Positions 10,360-19,603 of a stretch of DNA of 40,546 nt are shown here, in pieces (positions within the stretch are counted from its first letter, which is position 1; every line of letters starts with the position of its first letter). Made by a program: the position numbers and the translations under genes. Source of the stretch: Scleroderma bovista (Eukaryota; Basidiomycota; Agaricomycetes; Boletales; Sclerodermataceae); contig JAYMGJ010000575.1 in NCBI GenBank assembly GCA_037178675.1, positions 1 through 40,546 of the forward strand, given 5' to 3'. Under the pieces are notes generated by a model, which was not told the origin of the DNA, made no database searches, and was given only the letters and a program-made list of their open reading frames with translations.

Positions 10360-11634
10360 TGTCATATCCATACTTTTCCAGTCGCAACTCCGGTCTAACC
10401 ATGGCCCGCCCGACCTCTCCTTAGGCATAGATGCAACTCCGGATCTAGTCCGGCCATCTCCAGCCCTATAGCTGCACTCCAGCTCAACTCCGGTCACTAC
10501 GTCCATCTCCGCCTCAGGACTAACCCCTGTCTCCCTACAGACAGATCCGCGGTCTAACTCCTCCGTGTCAGACCTGTACCTACCACTAGTCGCTACTCCG
10601 GTTTCAGTCCGGCCACTCCCTTAGCCTTGTCTGCGACGTAGCCCAACTCCGGCTGGTACATCCAACTCCGGCTCAGTTCTGCTCCTGCTCCTGCTCCGCT
10701 TCCTCTGTCAGGTCCACCAAAGGCTTAGGACATTTCCATGTCCAACTCCGGACCTTCCTCCGGCTACTCCGTCCTTCCTCCACCTGTGCACTCCCTCCGC
10801 TCGTGCACTCCCTCCGCTCGTGCACTCCCTCCGCTCTTGCACTTCCTCTGGTCGTGCACTTCCTCCGGTCCTGGACATCGGTCCGGACTTAACATTAGTT
10901 AAGTCCACCTCTGACCCTTACCTGTCCTCTTCCGACCTAGTTCCCTTGTCCCTGCTTTTCCTCCGTCGTCCCTGTAACTCTAGTTCCCCGTGTCTGCTTC
11001 TGCTCCGGTTTATTTTCCTGTCCCTGCTTTATTTTCTTGTACCTGGTTTATTTTCCTGTCTGCTTCTGCTCCATCCCTTGTCTCGACATTAAGGTGTTTA
11101 CTTGTCACCGTATATACTCACCTTAGTTTCATTACTATATAAACTACCGTACTCCAGCCTAGTAGTCCTTAGATCAAATCTCGACTAAGATACTCCCCAC
11201 TCTGTACTACCCATTATGCTCTCCTAATCCATCTGTTCATCTGAACTCCTGAACTCCGGCCAACTCCGGCCTCCGTCCTATCTCGTCCCCTTGGTCCTAT
11301 GTCCGATCCTAGCAAGTCTCCTACTTGCACGAGGGCAAAAGCCACCTCTGTCCCAGACTCGATGCTAGACCTCTCAGGACTTATCCCACCTCTGGGATGT
11401 CCTTCGTCCGGACAAACTGCGCTTTACTCCGGTCCACTTTCCCGCGGTCCGGACTAACTCCGCAAAACCCGGACTTACTTCCAGTGCTCCTCCAGCGCCC
11501 GGACTTCGTCCGTATGACCCGGACTTGACTCTCTGCACTAAGTAGCACATACTAGTGCCAGGACTTACCTCCTCATTAGTTCCCTGCACCCCTGGACCTC
11601 CTAGTAAGATCGTCGAGGAGAACCGGTCTTGACA
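10360..11634 (+). mobile_element. Solo LTR, 1275 bp, target duplication GCGTT, inside LINE ORF2
   Basis: It starts TGTCA and ends TTGACA, with the perfect direct repeat GCGTT on both sides (10355-10359 and 11635-11639). Excision with one repeat copy rejoins the LINE ORF2 frame. It is related to the LTRs at 1-399 and 1344-1953: the shared core includes ATCCCTTGTC, GTTTACTTGTCACnGTATnTACTC and TTTATTTTC repeats, but it is about twice as long, so it is a sister subfamily. It is packed with short CTCCGG/CCGGTC motifs and a triplicated TCGTGCACTCCCTCCGC-type repeat near 10790-10850. No protein frame is convincing, so it is a solo LTR or a very small non-autonomous element. Confidence 0.9.
11136..11143 (+). 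promoter_or_regulatory. TATA box candidate of the solo LTR
   Basis: TATATAAA lies in the part conserved with the other LTRs of this family (which have GTATAAG in the matching place). Its position inside the LTR suits a U3/R promoter. Activity is unproven. Confidence 0.5.
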
Positions 11635-13593
11635 GCGTTCCTGACAGATGCAATAATAAAAGCCCCCAGCCTTTCCCCTGTCAGCGTGGTCCCCCCCGAC
11701 GTGGGGCCCAAGAGCGTCAGCCCTACCTTTTTGCGTGCTGTCAGTAATAAAGACAGCAAAGGCAGCGAAACTAACCTTCGCGCCACTGCGATTGTCCAAG
11801 CACCTGAAACTGCAACTGCCAGCTTGGTTCCACCTAGGCGCCCCCCCAAGGGCGTACAATAAACTTAAAGACAAATGCCTAAAAGAACAACATAAAATTG
11901 GGAAAGTAAAGAACCTGAGAGCACTCACCAAACGCCTCTGGCCAGGAACCCCCCACCAACAACAACAGAACTGCCCTTGCGATGACTGCAAAAAAGACAG
12001 ACTGAAGGGATGCACAAACCTGCACAAATGCGCCCTCAAAGCCAACACATTACTTACCGGCCTGGCACAAAAGCTTAACCCAATCGCATCACGGCAACAT
12101 GAAAACCTGACACTAACCCACCACCGCCTGGAGAAAAATGCCAGGGCAAACATCAGAGGAGGAGATGAAATCACCTTCGACCCCTCGGTAACGACAAGAT
12201 CTGCACTGGCGGACTGCTTCCAGGTCTTCATCTCCCATCCGCCAACTGACCAGCCAGCCACCCGACCGAGAGAACAGGGTGACCCATCCCCACAACTGAC
12301 AATGTACACCGACGGATCCTGTATAAAAAACGGATTCCTAGACGCCAAATCCAGCGCCGGAATCTGGGTGAAAAACGAACACCCCCTCAACAAAGCAATT
12401 CGAGTAACAGGTCCCCTCCAGTCCAACCAGGTAGGGGAGCTTGTGGCAGTACTTATAGCAGCCCAGACCGCCCCCAGCACAGCAGACCTCACGATAATAA
12501 CTGACTCACTGTATGTTATCCGAGCCATGAACCACTCTCTCAAACCATGGGAGGACTCGGGATGGATCAACAGTGGCTTAAAGCCACTGCATATCACCTA
12601 CGAAGAAGAAGCGCCCCTACACACTTCAAATGGGTAAAGGGGCACGATGGGAACCTAGGAAATGAAGAAGCAGACAAACTAGCAAATGCCAGGGTCAGCA
12701 AACATACCCCGGACGAAGTAGACCTGACAGTACCGGCCCACTTCCAGCCCACGGGACTAAGACTCGCGGCAACTACACAAGCCTCGGCATACACACTCAT
12801 AGCAAGTATTAAAAGACCCCCCATCCCACGGAGAGCGGCAATCCTACTGGATAGGATTAGAACCACCATGGAAACGATAAACGGACAGACCCTAACCGAC
12901 CGCAGCCTGTGGAAAGGCTGCAGACACCCAGACATCAGACGACCAATCCAAACCTTTCTGTTCAAGGCAATAAACGACGCACTAAGAATAGGCGACTTCT
13001 GGTCACGTATCCCTAACCTAGAACAATGAGCAAGATGCCACAGCTGTGACGCCCATGATGAATCACTTGAACACATACTATTAGAGTGCACCCACCCCTC
13101 TACTCGGCTAATATGGACAATCACGAAACGCCTCTGGCCACCCGAAGCAGTGCCCTGGCCTGACCTATCCCTGGGCCTCCTTCTTGGATGCGGTAACATC
13201 GCCCTGCAGGCGCCGGAAGGCCAGCGCCCGAACAAGGGCCCCTCCCGCCTCATGAGAATCCTCCTCTCCGAATCATCCCATCTCATCTGGGTCCTACGAT
13301 GCGAAAGAACAATCCAGGGGACCATGCACAGCCCAAGTATGGTTGTAACAAGATGGAAGAACAAAATAAACCAGTGCATCTCTACTGACAGATTCCTTCC
13401 ATCCTTCCACAAGAATGGAAATTTCTCACCCCGCCTCGTGCACAACACATGGACCTCAGCACTCCAATCCCAAATTCCTGACCTTGACCCGGACTGGGTG
13501 GTTAGGAACAAGGTTTTAGTGGGTATCAACCCTACCATCCCCTGTGAACCAGGACAAGAGGTAGGCTCACGGAGCCCCACACTCCCCAGCTAA

Positions 13594-13735
13594 CAGCGGG
13601 GGTGCGTAAGAGCATTTTTCCTCGGACCGGGAGTTTCCCGCAAGGGCTCCCGATATAGCTTTTATGTAGGACTAGACTTGTCAGCCGCTACATAATATAT
13701 ATGCTTGTCCAAAAAAAAAAAAAGATCAGCAGCAC
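13594..13735 (+). other. LINE 3' UTR, hairpin, poly(A) and right target duplication
   Basis: After the ORF2 stop (13591-13593) come 117 bases and an A13 run (13711-13723). The UTR contains a two-tier hairpin: CGGGAG (13628-13633) pairs with CTCCCG (13647-13652), and inside it CCC-GCAA-GGG forms a GNRA-type tetraloop (13637-13646). 3' hairpins are the usual recognition elements of LINE reverse transcriptases, so this may be the template mark. The right target duplication is 13722-13735. Confidence 0.75.
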
Positions 13736-13868
13736 CTGCAGGAGGATTTTCGGTCATCGGACCGTCGCATTTCATCGCCATTGCAAAAGCCTCCAATTTG
13801 TCATACCAATCCTTGAAATTTGTTCCATTGAAAATCGGCACATAAGTGGAAAGATCCTTTGTAGACAT
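13736..13868 (-). pseudogene. Copia Gag, N-terminal fragment
   Basis: The ATG at 13868-13866 starts MSTKDLSTYVPIFNG, followed by NFKDWYDKLEAFAMAM, the typical start of a Copia Gag (UBN2-like). The frame reaches PPAGAADL at the LINE target site and resumes at position 3912. A plausible 3' splice-like TTTGCTTTAG lies immediately before the ATG on the minus strand. This fragment proves that the LINE inserted into an existing Copia gag gene. Confidence 0.88.
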
Positions 13869-14094
13869 TCTAAAGCAAAGCAAGGAGAGAAAATAGGTCA
13901 GCAAAAGTGTTTTGACCATTAGGAAGCAAAACATCAATTTGAGGGATTGTACCAAGCCTTTGTCGATTCCTATGTTTTCTGTTATGTGTCCCTGACAACC
14001 GACGCAGTTTTAGTAGTCCCAAAAGACGCCTATCCTTGTTCTCTATTCTCCTCCGAAAGCGTCTCATCGAAGTTCAATCCTTTCAATACTCTTT

Positions 14095-15483
14095 TCATTG
14101 ACCCTCTTTCGACAAATACTCCACTCCATAATATCCTGGAGTTAATTGCCACTCGAGATCCTTGGCACAAGCGAAGTCCAACTCAGCAAAGTAATGTGGA
14201 TTGGGTAGCTCAGTCGCGCTTCCAATCATCTCCGCAAAACTGTTCGAATAAAAGGACAAGCTTTTAAGTGCACAAGAAGGAAATGAATATTTCATGTAGC
14301 TGGCAACCTGAAACTCAACAGGTATCTGTACAAAAGGAATATAAGAGCATAGTCGAAGCTGAACATGATCTCAGTGGAATGTATGGTGTTAATGAAATAC
14401 AAAGTAGTCTGAAAAGAATATGGATCAAAACAACGATGAACTTTTGGATCATAGTGAATAGCAGAAATGTACTCAAGTACGTAAGGTACGGGAGAGGAAG
14501 GATGCATGGGGTACACCAGTAGGGTTCGTGTCGGTAAAGTATTGCCAAAAATCTTGGCTAAGAATCCAGTCACCATGTTCATCGACACCCAAGGCGAGCT
14601 TTGAAGCAAGCGCCTTTTGATCGCAAACAGCAATCTTTGCTGCCGCTGGGTTAATGACATTATCTGTAATGTCAATGACGAATTTAGCGAACTTCATCTG
14701 GATAAATGACAGGGAATGGAAAAATCTCCCAGGAAACTCCTTTCCAAAATCTATTTCTCCTCGCAGCCAAGCCTGCCTGAATCTCAACTTGTTTCAAGCA
14801 ATACGAAGACCAATACTCCGTAACCAAGGATAACAGACATCCTCTTTTAGGAAGAAGAGGGAGAAAATGTCGCCTTGGCCAGTGGGAAAGAGATCTGCAA
14901 CTGATGGAGTAAAACCAAGGATGCAGTCGCGATGGTCTTCCCTATATGTGGTAGGTCGAATATAGAAGTTGTTGTGAGTCAAGTGGACAACAAAGTCCTC
15001 GAGATGCACAACTGGGTCAGGGTGTTGATACCATGGAGCATAGATAATTCGCTCAACAGGTATAACACTGGAGGAATAGAAATTTGAGTCGGGATTCCGG
15101 ACTTGGTTGTATACTGGTCGAAGAAGGAACACTCGATAGCGTGGGTCCAAAAGAGGGTTGTGAAAGACCACGTCATTTGGATCATAGTGGGGATCGGTAC
15201 TGGTAATGGAAGACTCTCTCTCTTGTTGTTTAGGAACAAAGAGAGGAGGGGATTGAGCGTGATGGGATGTTGGTGTATACAAACCCATGCTAGTAGACGG
15301 TTCTCCTCTAGTTGTCGGGAGAGAAAAAGGGGTTGTGGATCGGTGGGTCCGAGCTGGACCGACGTAAAGGGATCACAGCCGCTCTTCCCACTCTACTGAA
15401 TTCCGAACTGGTTCCAGTAACCGATGTAGTGCTTCTTCAGTTAGTGCGGTGTCGAGACTGGGAATGGAGGTATAGGACGACAT
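14095..15483 (-). pseudogene. Unidentified ORF B between Copia primer site and gag
   Basis: The ATG at 15483-15481 opens a frame (MSSYTSIPSLDTALTEE) of roughly 460 codons that ends near 14095. It is damaged: in-frame TGA at 15373-15375 and 14794-14796, and a pair of compensating one-base shifts between about 14500 and 14295. A proline/serine-rich N-terminal part is followed by a compact aromatic-rich region (YAPWYQHPDPVVHLEDFVVHL, IDFGKEFPGRFFHSLSF) and a hydrophobic stretch (YALIFLLYRYLLSF). I recognise no domain. It lies in the same orientation as Gag, 227 bp upstream of it, with no LTR visible between, so it seems to be carried by the Copia. It could instead be an older gene or element that the Copia entered without leaving a recognisable LTR. 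Confidence 0.6.
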
Positions 15484-15645
15484 CTTGATCTTGAGTGGTA
15501 GAGTTGATATAGGTCGGGGGTGGCGAGGAAGGTATTACCTGAAATTCAATAGGAAAATGTCTGTTGGCTTGGTTAGTCAATCCTATAAACTCGCCACTGG
15601 TTCGACCAGGGGAAGGTAATGATATAGAAAGGTGGTGGTGGTCTG

Positions 15646-15890
15646 CACAGGGAAGGTCTAGCCCTGAAGGAAGGGAGAAGGAGATCTGTAGGTAACCTCA
15701 GTATGCTGGCAAGCTACTGTATATTAGTATATACCTGTAGGGTAACTACAAGGTATCAGTATGTGTATGTGGTGGTTAGTAGATGGTACTCACCCTCAGT
15801 AGTCTGGCAAGCTACTGAGGGAACTATAGTAATAGTAACTCTACTCTAGTGCGATGAAAGCTTATGTAAGTATATAAACAAACCATAACA
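15646..15890 (-). mobile_element. Solo LTR, 245 bp, target duplication GTCTG
   Basis: In its own orientation it starts TGTTATGG and ends CCCTGTG. An exact 5-bp repeat GTCTG flanks it (15641-15645 and 15891-15895). It is homologous along its length to the 228-bp LTR at 24153-24380; shared blocks include ACTTACATAAGC, CCCTCAGTAGCTTG, GACTACTGAGGGTGAGTACC and CCTACAGGTA. It interrupts ORF A. The 3' end is TG rather than CA, which is unusual, but length and duplication support the boundaries. Confidence 0.75.
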
Positions 15891-15895
15891 GTCTG

Positions 15896-16489
15896 TTTAT
15901 CTCCAACAAATGACTGAACCATAGCAGAAATAGTGCAACCCTCTCTTGGTTCCAGTGACAAATACTCTGGAGGATTTCCCCCATAAGGGATACCGTTCTC
16001 ATCGAGAACACGGCTCTCGCCCCAAGGTAATTGTCCTGAATACTGAGGAAGTAGACTCGGTAAGCCAGTTAAAGGATTTCTGGCATACTCCGGATCATTA
16101 CGGTCAAAAGTATACTGCTCCAGAAGTTCACCTATGGTAGGTTCACTTCCTCCGCCATACAGACGTTGATTATCAGCTCGTCTCGCCTGAGACTCTAAAG
16201 CGGATCGTTCCCGAGCAGATTGCGCATGGCGCTCTCGCTCAAGGGTAACGGTCCATCGACCCTGAGCATCTTCTGCACTAGCTGGTACTACAAACTGTCG
16301 CCTGTCAGGGGTCTGATTCAGTTCCACAACTAAAGTGAAGAAAGTGGTCAAGAAAGTAGCAAGGCAAAGCTCTGCGGATATTACAGGATGAGGGTGCAGA
16401 AAAGCCTGTACACCTCTGGTGGCAAGTAGAAACTGCATGACACCAAGAAATAGCCTCCAAGTGAACCAGTCTTCAGTGTTCCTATCCAT
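15896..16489 (-). pseudogene. Unidentified ORF A, directly after the Copia primer site
   Basis: The ATG at 16489-16487 starts MDRNTEDWFTWRLFLG. The frame of about 200 codons has an amphipathic/hydrophobic N-terminal region (FLGVMQFLLATRGVQAFL, then CLATFLTTFFTLVVEL), an arginine/glutamate-rich helix (ERERHAQSARERSALESQ) and a proline-containing tail. It is cut by the LTR at 15890. Sequence beyond the LTR (15640-15540) contains GACTAAC and TTTCAG, like an intron branch site and acceptor, so ORF A may once have been spliced towards ORF B or ended soon after. It begins only about 50 bp from the primer-binding site, the position where gag normally starts in Copia elements. I know no family for it. 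Confidence 0.6.
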
Positions 16490-16537
16490 CTTCTCGTTGG
16501 CCGACGAGAATAACGACGTCACAGGAGATTGCCTAGA

Positions 16538-16551
16538 CAGGGCTCATAACC
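16538..16551 (-). promoter_or_regulatory. Primer-binding site matching initiator tRNA-Met anticodon arm
   Basis: On the minus strand the site reads GGTTATGAGCCCTG. Its complement CAGGGCTCATAACC is the anticodon stem-loop of eukaryotic initiator tRNA-Met. Drosophila copia and related elements prime from a half tRNA-iMet cut in this loop, with PBS GGTTATGGGCCC next to the LTR. The 14-base match marks the start of the internal region and hence the LTR edge at 16552. Confidence 0.85.
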
Positions 16552-17133
16552 TAACGGGAAGTACTGTCCGGAGATGGACAAGCACAGCAGGCCTAGACAA
16601 GAATGATAATAGAAGTTGCTAACTCACTCTTGCTAGTTGGTTCAAACTTGAAGAGATTAACCGAAGGTGGTTAAGAAAGTTCTTGGTAGAACAGAGGATA
16701 AACATAGTGGGTAAAATCCTACTTTCTACTAAGAAGCATAAGGGTATTTACATATACGTCTGAGCTGCGCACAGACCATGTAAAGTAAGAAGTCTCTGTG
16801 AGTCCATAAACGGACAGGTAGATAAGTACCTTCCTAACATAGTAGTCCTGTGGAAACTTGTAGAATCTCATAGAAGGCCACAGTGAGTCATAGGTAAGAT
16901 AAGAGATAAGAAACGTTCTAGATCGACCCATAGGAATGTGGCAGAAGGAACATTATCTCTCCTTATCTTGATATGTCATAGATAAGGGATATGACTCCGG
17001 TTAGTTGGTACTTCGTTAACCGGTCATGTGACTTCAGAGAATCACATGGAAGATGACAAGTCCAGACACATCACATGTCAAGGCTCTAGAGAAGTCACGT
17101 GCTAGTGATGACTAAGCACTTACTTTCTCAACA
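16552..17133 (-). mobile_element. Putative 5' LTR of the Copia element
   Basis: The inner edge is set by the primer-binding site. The outer edge is a guess at TGTTGAGAAAG (minus strand from 17133), giving 582 bp. It lacks credible ORFs and is AT-rich with short repeats such as TAGATAAGGG/AGATAAGAGATAAG. The inner end reads CCCGTTA instead of the expected ..CA, so one end base may be mutated. The matching 3' LTR would lie outside the window, which prevents a direct check. Confidence 0.55.
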
Positions 17134-17325
17134 GGTTCTGGGGGATATTCCCATAGCCGGTCCTAGCAATAAGGAACCCAGTCCCAGTAATACAGTCTGG
17201 CAGTCTAAAAGGCAAAGAAGGGCAACAGAAAGAGCAGATCATGATGCACCTACACCCCGAGATAAAAGGAAAAGAGATAGATTACATATATAGATTTTGT
17301 GAATGTGTCCTGTTGTCAAATGTGG
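17134..17325 (+). other. Flank of the Copia element, possible exon remnant
   Basis: A plus-strand frame (LGDIPIAGPSNKEPSPSN, then a lysine/arginine-rich tail KRQRRATERADHD) ends at 17293. It may be the 3' end of an older gene cut by the Copia, but there is no supporting homologue that I recognise. Confidence 0.25.
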
Positions 17326-17329
17326 TATC

Positions 17330-18345
17330 TATTGATATCATCACCACTGGTCTCATCCCATATGATACCTGTATCCTTATCATCAGCCCAGATCACTGCC
17401 AGTCATCATACTAGCAGTATTGTCACCACTGGCCCACACAAGACCAGTATCTTTATTATTGGCCAGTACAATCTGTATAATTATTATATGTCAATATGCA
17501 ACTGATTTGGTCTGGTATCTAACAGTTGTGTTCTTAGACCATTATGTGTGTATAATGATTACCAGTTCACTACTACCAGTGAGTATACTACCAGTATGAT
17601 CACCACTGGTCAGTATACTACTGGTATGGTCACCACCGGTCAGTATACTACCGGTACGGTCACTACCAGTTGGTATCCTATCTACCGGTAAGTATACAAC
17701 CGGTATGGTCAGCACCGGTCGGTATAATACTGGTATGGTCATAATGGTCGGTATACTACCAGTATGGGTACAACTGGCCCACACTATACCAGCATCCATA
17801 TTATCGGCCAGTACTATCTTACCGGTATGGTCACTACTGGCCGGTATGCTACCGGTATGGGTACAACCGGCCCACACTATACCGGTATCCATATCAGCGG
17901 CCACTACTATCTGCATGATTATTACTCCACTGATCTAGTCTACTATCCACAGGCCAGTACCATCATCTTAGTATCATAGGCCGGTATCATCACCACTACC
18001 AGGATGGTCACCACCGGCCCACACAAGACCGGTATCCTTCCAGTACAATCTGAATAATTATTACTAATCAATATGCAACTGATCTGGTCTGGTAGCTACC
18101 AGTATGGTCACTACTGGCCGATATGCTACCGGTAGGGTCACCACCGGTCAGCATACTACTGGTATGGGTATCACTGGCCCACACAAGACCGGTATCCTTA
18201 TTATTGGCCAGTACAATCTGAATAATTATTACTAATCAATATGCAACTGATCTGGTCTGGTAGCTAAGAGTTGTGTTTGTAGACCATTATGTTTGTATAA
18301 TGATTACCAGTCAGTACACTCTGGGTGTAGTCATCACCGGCTACA
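17330..18345 (+). repeat. 30-bp minisatellite field, left copy
   Basis: The field is built of degenerate 30-bp units of the type ACCGGTATGGTCACCACCGGTCAGTATACT. Each unit has two ACCGGT/ACTGGT half-sites, so it is internally symmetrical. The clearest phase is 17570-17760, where three or more adjacent units keep exact 30-bp spacing. Longer higher-order copies also occur: the block around CAGTACAATCTGAATAATTATTACTAATCAATATGCAACTGATCTGGTCTGGTAGCTA is found twice (18045-18105 and 18209-18267), with a related version near 17463-17525. No gene is seen. Confidence 0.88.
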
Positions 18346-18387
18346 TCAGGCTGATGAAGATTGCATTGGTACTACAAAAGTACTACA

Positions 18388-19603
18388 CTACAGAAGGGAT
18401 GGATCTAGTTTTACTGTTGCCAGCCATTGAGTCTCCTCCTTTTCTGCTGCTTTGGCCAATTCATCCCGGAATTTTGACCATACTCGGTGCCACCAGACCA
18501 ACTCTCTCCATCGGCTGGTGGCTTCCACCAATCTATTTGCATATTGGGTATATGCTGAAATTAGTTGGCTATCTTGCATCAGGTGGATTGGTTGCTTGTT
18601 GAAAAAAGTCACCAATCTGGTGATTCGCCTTGCCATTTCCACTGTGACTGTGTCAGACAGCATAACTGAAGGGCTCAAGACATACATTGTGTCAGGGGTA
18701 CATCTCCCTCCTGCACAGCATACCGTGCAGACTCCCTTGCTAATAATTCATACAGCTCATCTAGTGGTATGCAAACATTAGGAATGGGTTCATAGGTGGC
18801 ATATAGCAAAACCTACCATCATCATTTGGCATCTCTGGAGATGCAGTATTGTCCTTTGAAGCTTGGGGTGTTGCAGATGCACAAAGTGGACTCTCAGTGA
18901 GATCATTAAAAACAGGGCTGGCTATAGGTTTTGGCTGGACTGCATTGCTGCGGGAGGTATTTGTTCTGTCTGGTGAGTGCCATGGGGATCCAAGGGGGGG
19001 AACAAGGTCCCTGGACTGACTCCTGCGAGGTGAATCAAGGGGTGGAGTGGCAAGAGGAGTAAACGCATGCATAGTAGTAGATGGTGAGCCGATTTGGGGT
19101 TGAAATAGAGAACCGGATGGTGGAGACATTGGTGATGCCGATACCCATGAGTGCTGGGCCACTGGTGAGTCAAATGGAGGGGGTGAAAGTGATGCAAATG
19201 AATTGGGAGATAATGGGGATGAGTTAGATATATCATGGGAGATGGAACAAGACCTTTCCGATATAGGGGAGAAAGTGATTATTGGTTTTGGCCCACAGGT
19301 GAATGCGGTGTCCTCGGAGAATGAGTGGAGAGGGGGCTCAGGAGTCGGGGACAAATCAGGGGAGTCAATGGGGGGTTCAGAACCTAGCATGAAGCTTTCA
19401 TCGGCACTTTGCTCATCGACCGACATGGCATCCTCATCCTCCTCCACCGTGGTGAGTGAACTGGGGCATGAACTTCCACCGGGTGAAGGTTGAACGACTA
19501 CAATAGTTTGTCACATATCAATGGAAAATTATTGCGACTTACAGTGCTTCACCTGTCTTGTGGATGAGAACCTTACACATTTTGTTGAACGTTCGGTATC
19601 CAT
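18388..19603 (-). CDS. Hypothetical Ser/Pro-rich protein, spliced, possibly frameshifted
   Basis: A likely start is the ATG at 19603-19601 (MDTERSTKCVRFSSTRQV). Exon 1 ends at 19543 with GTAAGT and the intron runs 19542-19498 (..TTGTAG). Exon 2 encodes a long acidic then proline/serine-rich region with repeated SP and PPLDSP motifs. A second intron (GTAGGT..CACTAG, about 18818-18763) gives a frame that continues DELYELLARESARYAVQEG. The last part (TPDTMYVLSPSVMLSD to the stop at 18388) is in another frame, so one frameshift near 18700 or an unseen intron is needed. The C-terminal block (tryptophan-rich SRWRELVWWHRVWSKFRDEL) resembles an expanded Agaricomycete family of unknown function. It lies head to head with the next gene. 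Confidence 0.6.

Larger units (their letters stand above)
7353..13593 (+). pseudogene. LINE ORF2: AP endonuclease, reverse transcriptase, RNase H, CCHC (broken, LTR inside)
   Basis: Endonuclease motifs lie between 7500 and 8265: LALQETHL, LLGDFNLTED and the final SDHKMVSV. The reverse transcriptase (about 8970-9860) shows GPDGIPYEVWK, YRPITLLNTDYK, ALDQEKAYDKIDH, GVRQGDPLSCLLFN and the catalytic YADD (9728-9739). RNase H (about 12300-12690) shows MYTDGSC, the E in GELVAVL, ITDSLY and KGHDGNLGNEEAD. The C terminus has CX2CX8HX4C (CHSCDAHDESLEHILLEC). Lesions: a one-base shift near 8594, TGA at 8861-8863, the solo LTR at 10360-11634, a one-base shift near 11740, and TGA at 13027-13029. Removing the LTR with one GCGTT copy restores the frame across it (PKWAF then LTDAIIK). 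It would nick DNA and copy the RNA at the target. Confidence 0.93.
3927..13723 (+). mobile_element. Tad1-type LINE (non-LTR retrotransposon), apparently full length, with internal LTR insertion
   Basis: The element runs from GGGGGGCCC at 3927 to an A13 tract at 13711-13723 and is bounded by an exact 12-14 bp target duplication. Without the inserted 1275-bp LTR (and its duplicated GCGTT) it is about 8.5 kb. It contains a 5' leader, two ORF1 paralogues in tandem, and one ORF2 with AP-endonuclease, reverse transcriptase, RNase H and a terminal CCHC zinc motif. That domain set is typical of the Tad1 group of fungal LINEs. A direct G-run at the 5' end and poly(A) at the 3' end fit target-primed reverse transcription. 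ORF1a and ORF2 are damaged, so this copy is non-autonomous. Confidence 0.93.
1..17133 (-). mobile_element. Copia (Ty1/copia) retrotransposon, nested and interrupted, left end outside window
   Basis: The pieces read in one direction on the minus strand: putative 5' LTR (about 17133-16552), primer-binding site (16551-16538), two unidentified ORFs, Gag start at 13868, Gag continuing at 3912, protease, then integrase to position 400. Reverse transcriptase and RNase H must lie beyond the left edge. The order protease-integrase identifies Copia rather than Gypsy. The element was later split by a LINE (3927-13723) and by LTRs at 1-399, 1344-1953 and 15646-15890; removing the LINE and the 1344-1953 LTR with one copy of each target duplication restores continuous reading frames. 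It is dead: there are frameshifts near 2655 and 3551 and in-frame TGA codons at 2495-2497, 3228-3230 and 3889-3891. The 5' LTR outer boundary is inferred only from a TGTTG start, so its right limit is soft. Confidence 0.8.

Noticed and set aside
11374..13580. Long minus-strand frames (407 and 328 residues) opposite the LINE ORF2
   Set aside because: They are antisense shadows of the RNase H region and the LTR; they carry no domain and run across the LTR-LINE junction.
13868..14095. A hidden 5' LTR between ORF B and Gag (CATAACA end, then TTGGTACAATCCC as primer site)
   Set aside because: No matching TG start or second copy is visible and the tRNA match is unconvincing; still the main alternative to the extra-ORF interpretation.
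1339..15895. Same 5-bp duplication at two LTRs (CAGAC at 1344-1953 and its complement GTCTG at 15646-15890) as a target preference
   Set aside because: The LTR families differ, and relative to LTR orientation the duplications are complements; two cases are too few.
16719..16931. 70-residue ORF upstream of ORF A
   Set aside because: It lies inside the putative Copia LTR and has no protein-like features.
17099..17293. Plus-strand ORF next to the Copia LTR as a gene
   Set aside because: It starts inside the putative LTR, is short and lysine/arginine-rich, and has no homology I recognise; kept only as a possible remnant.
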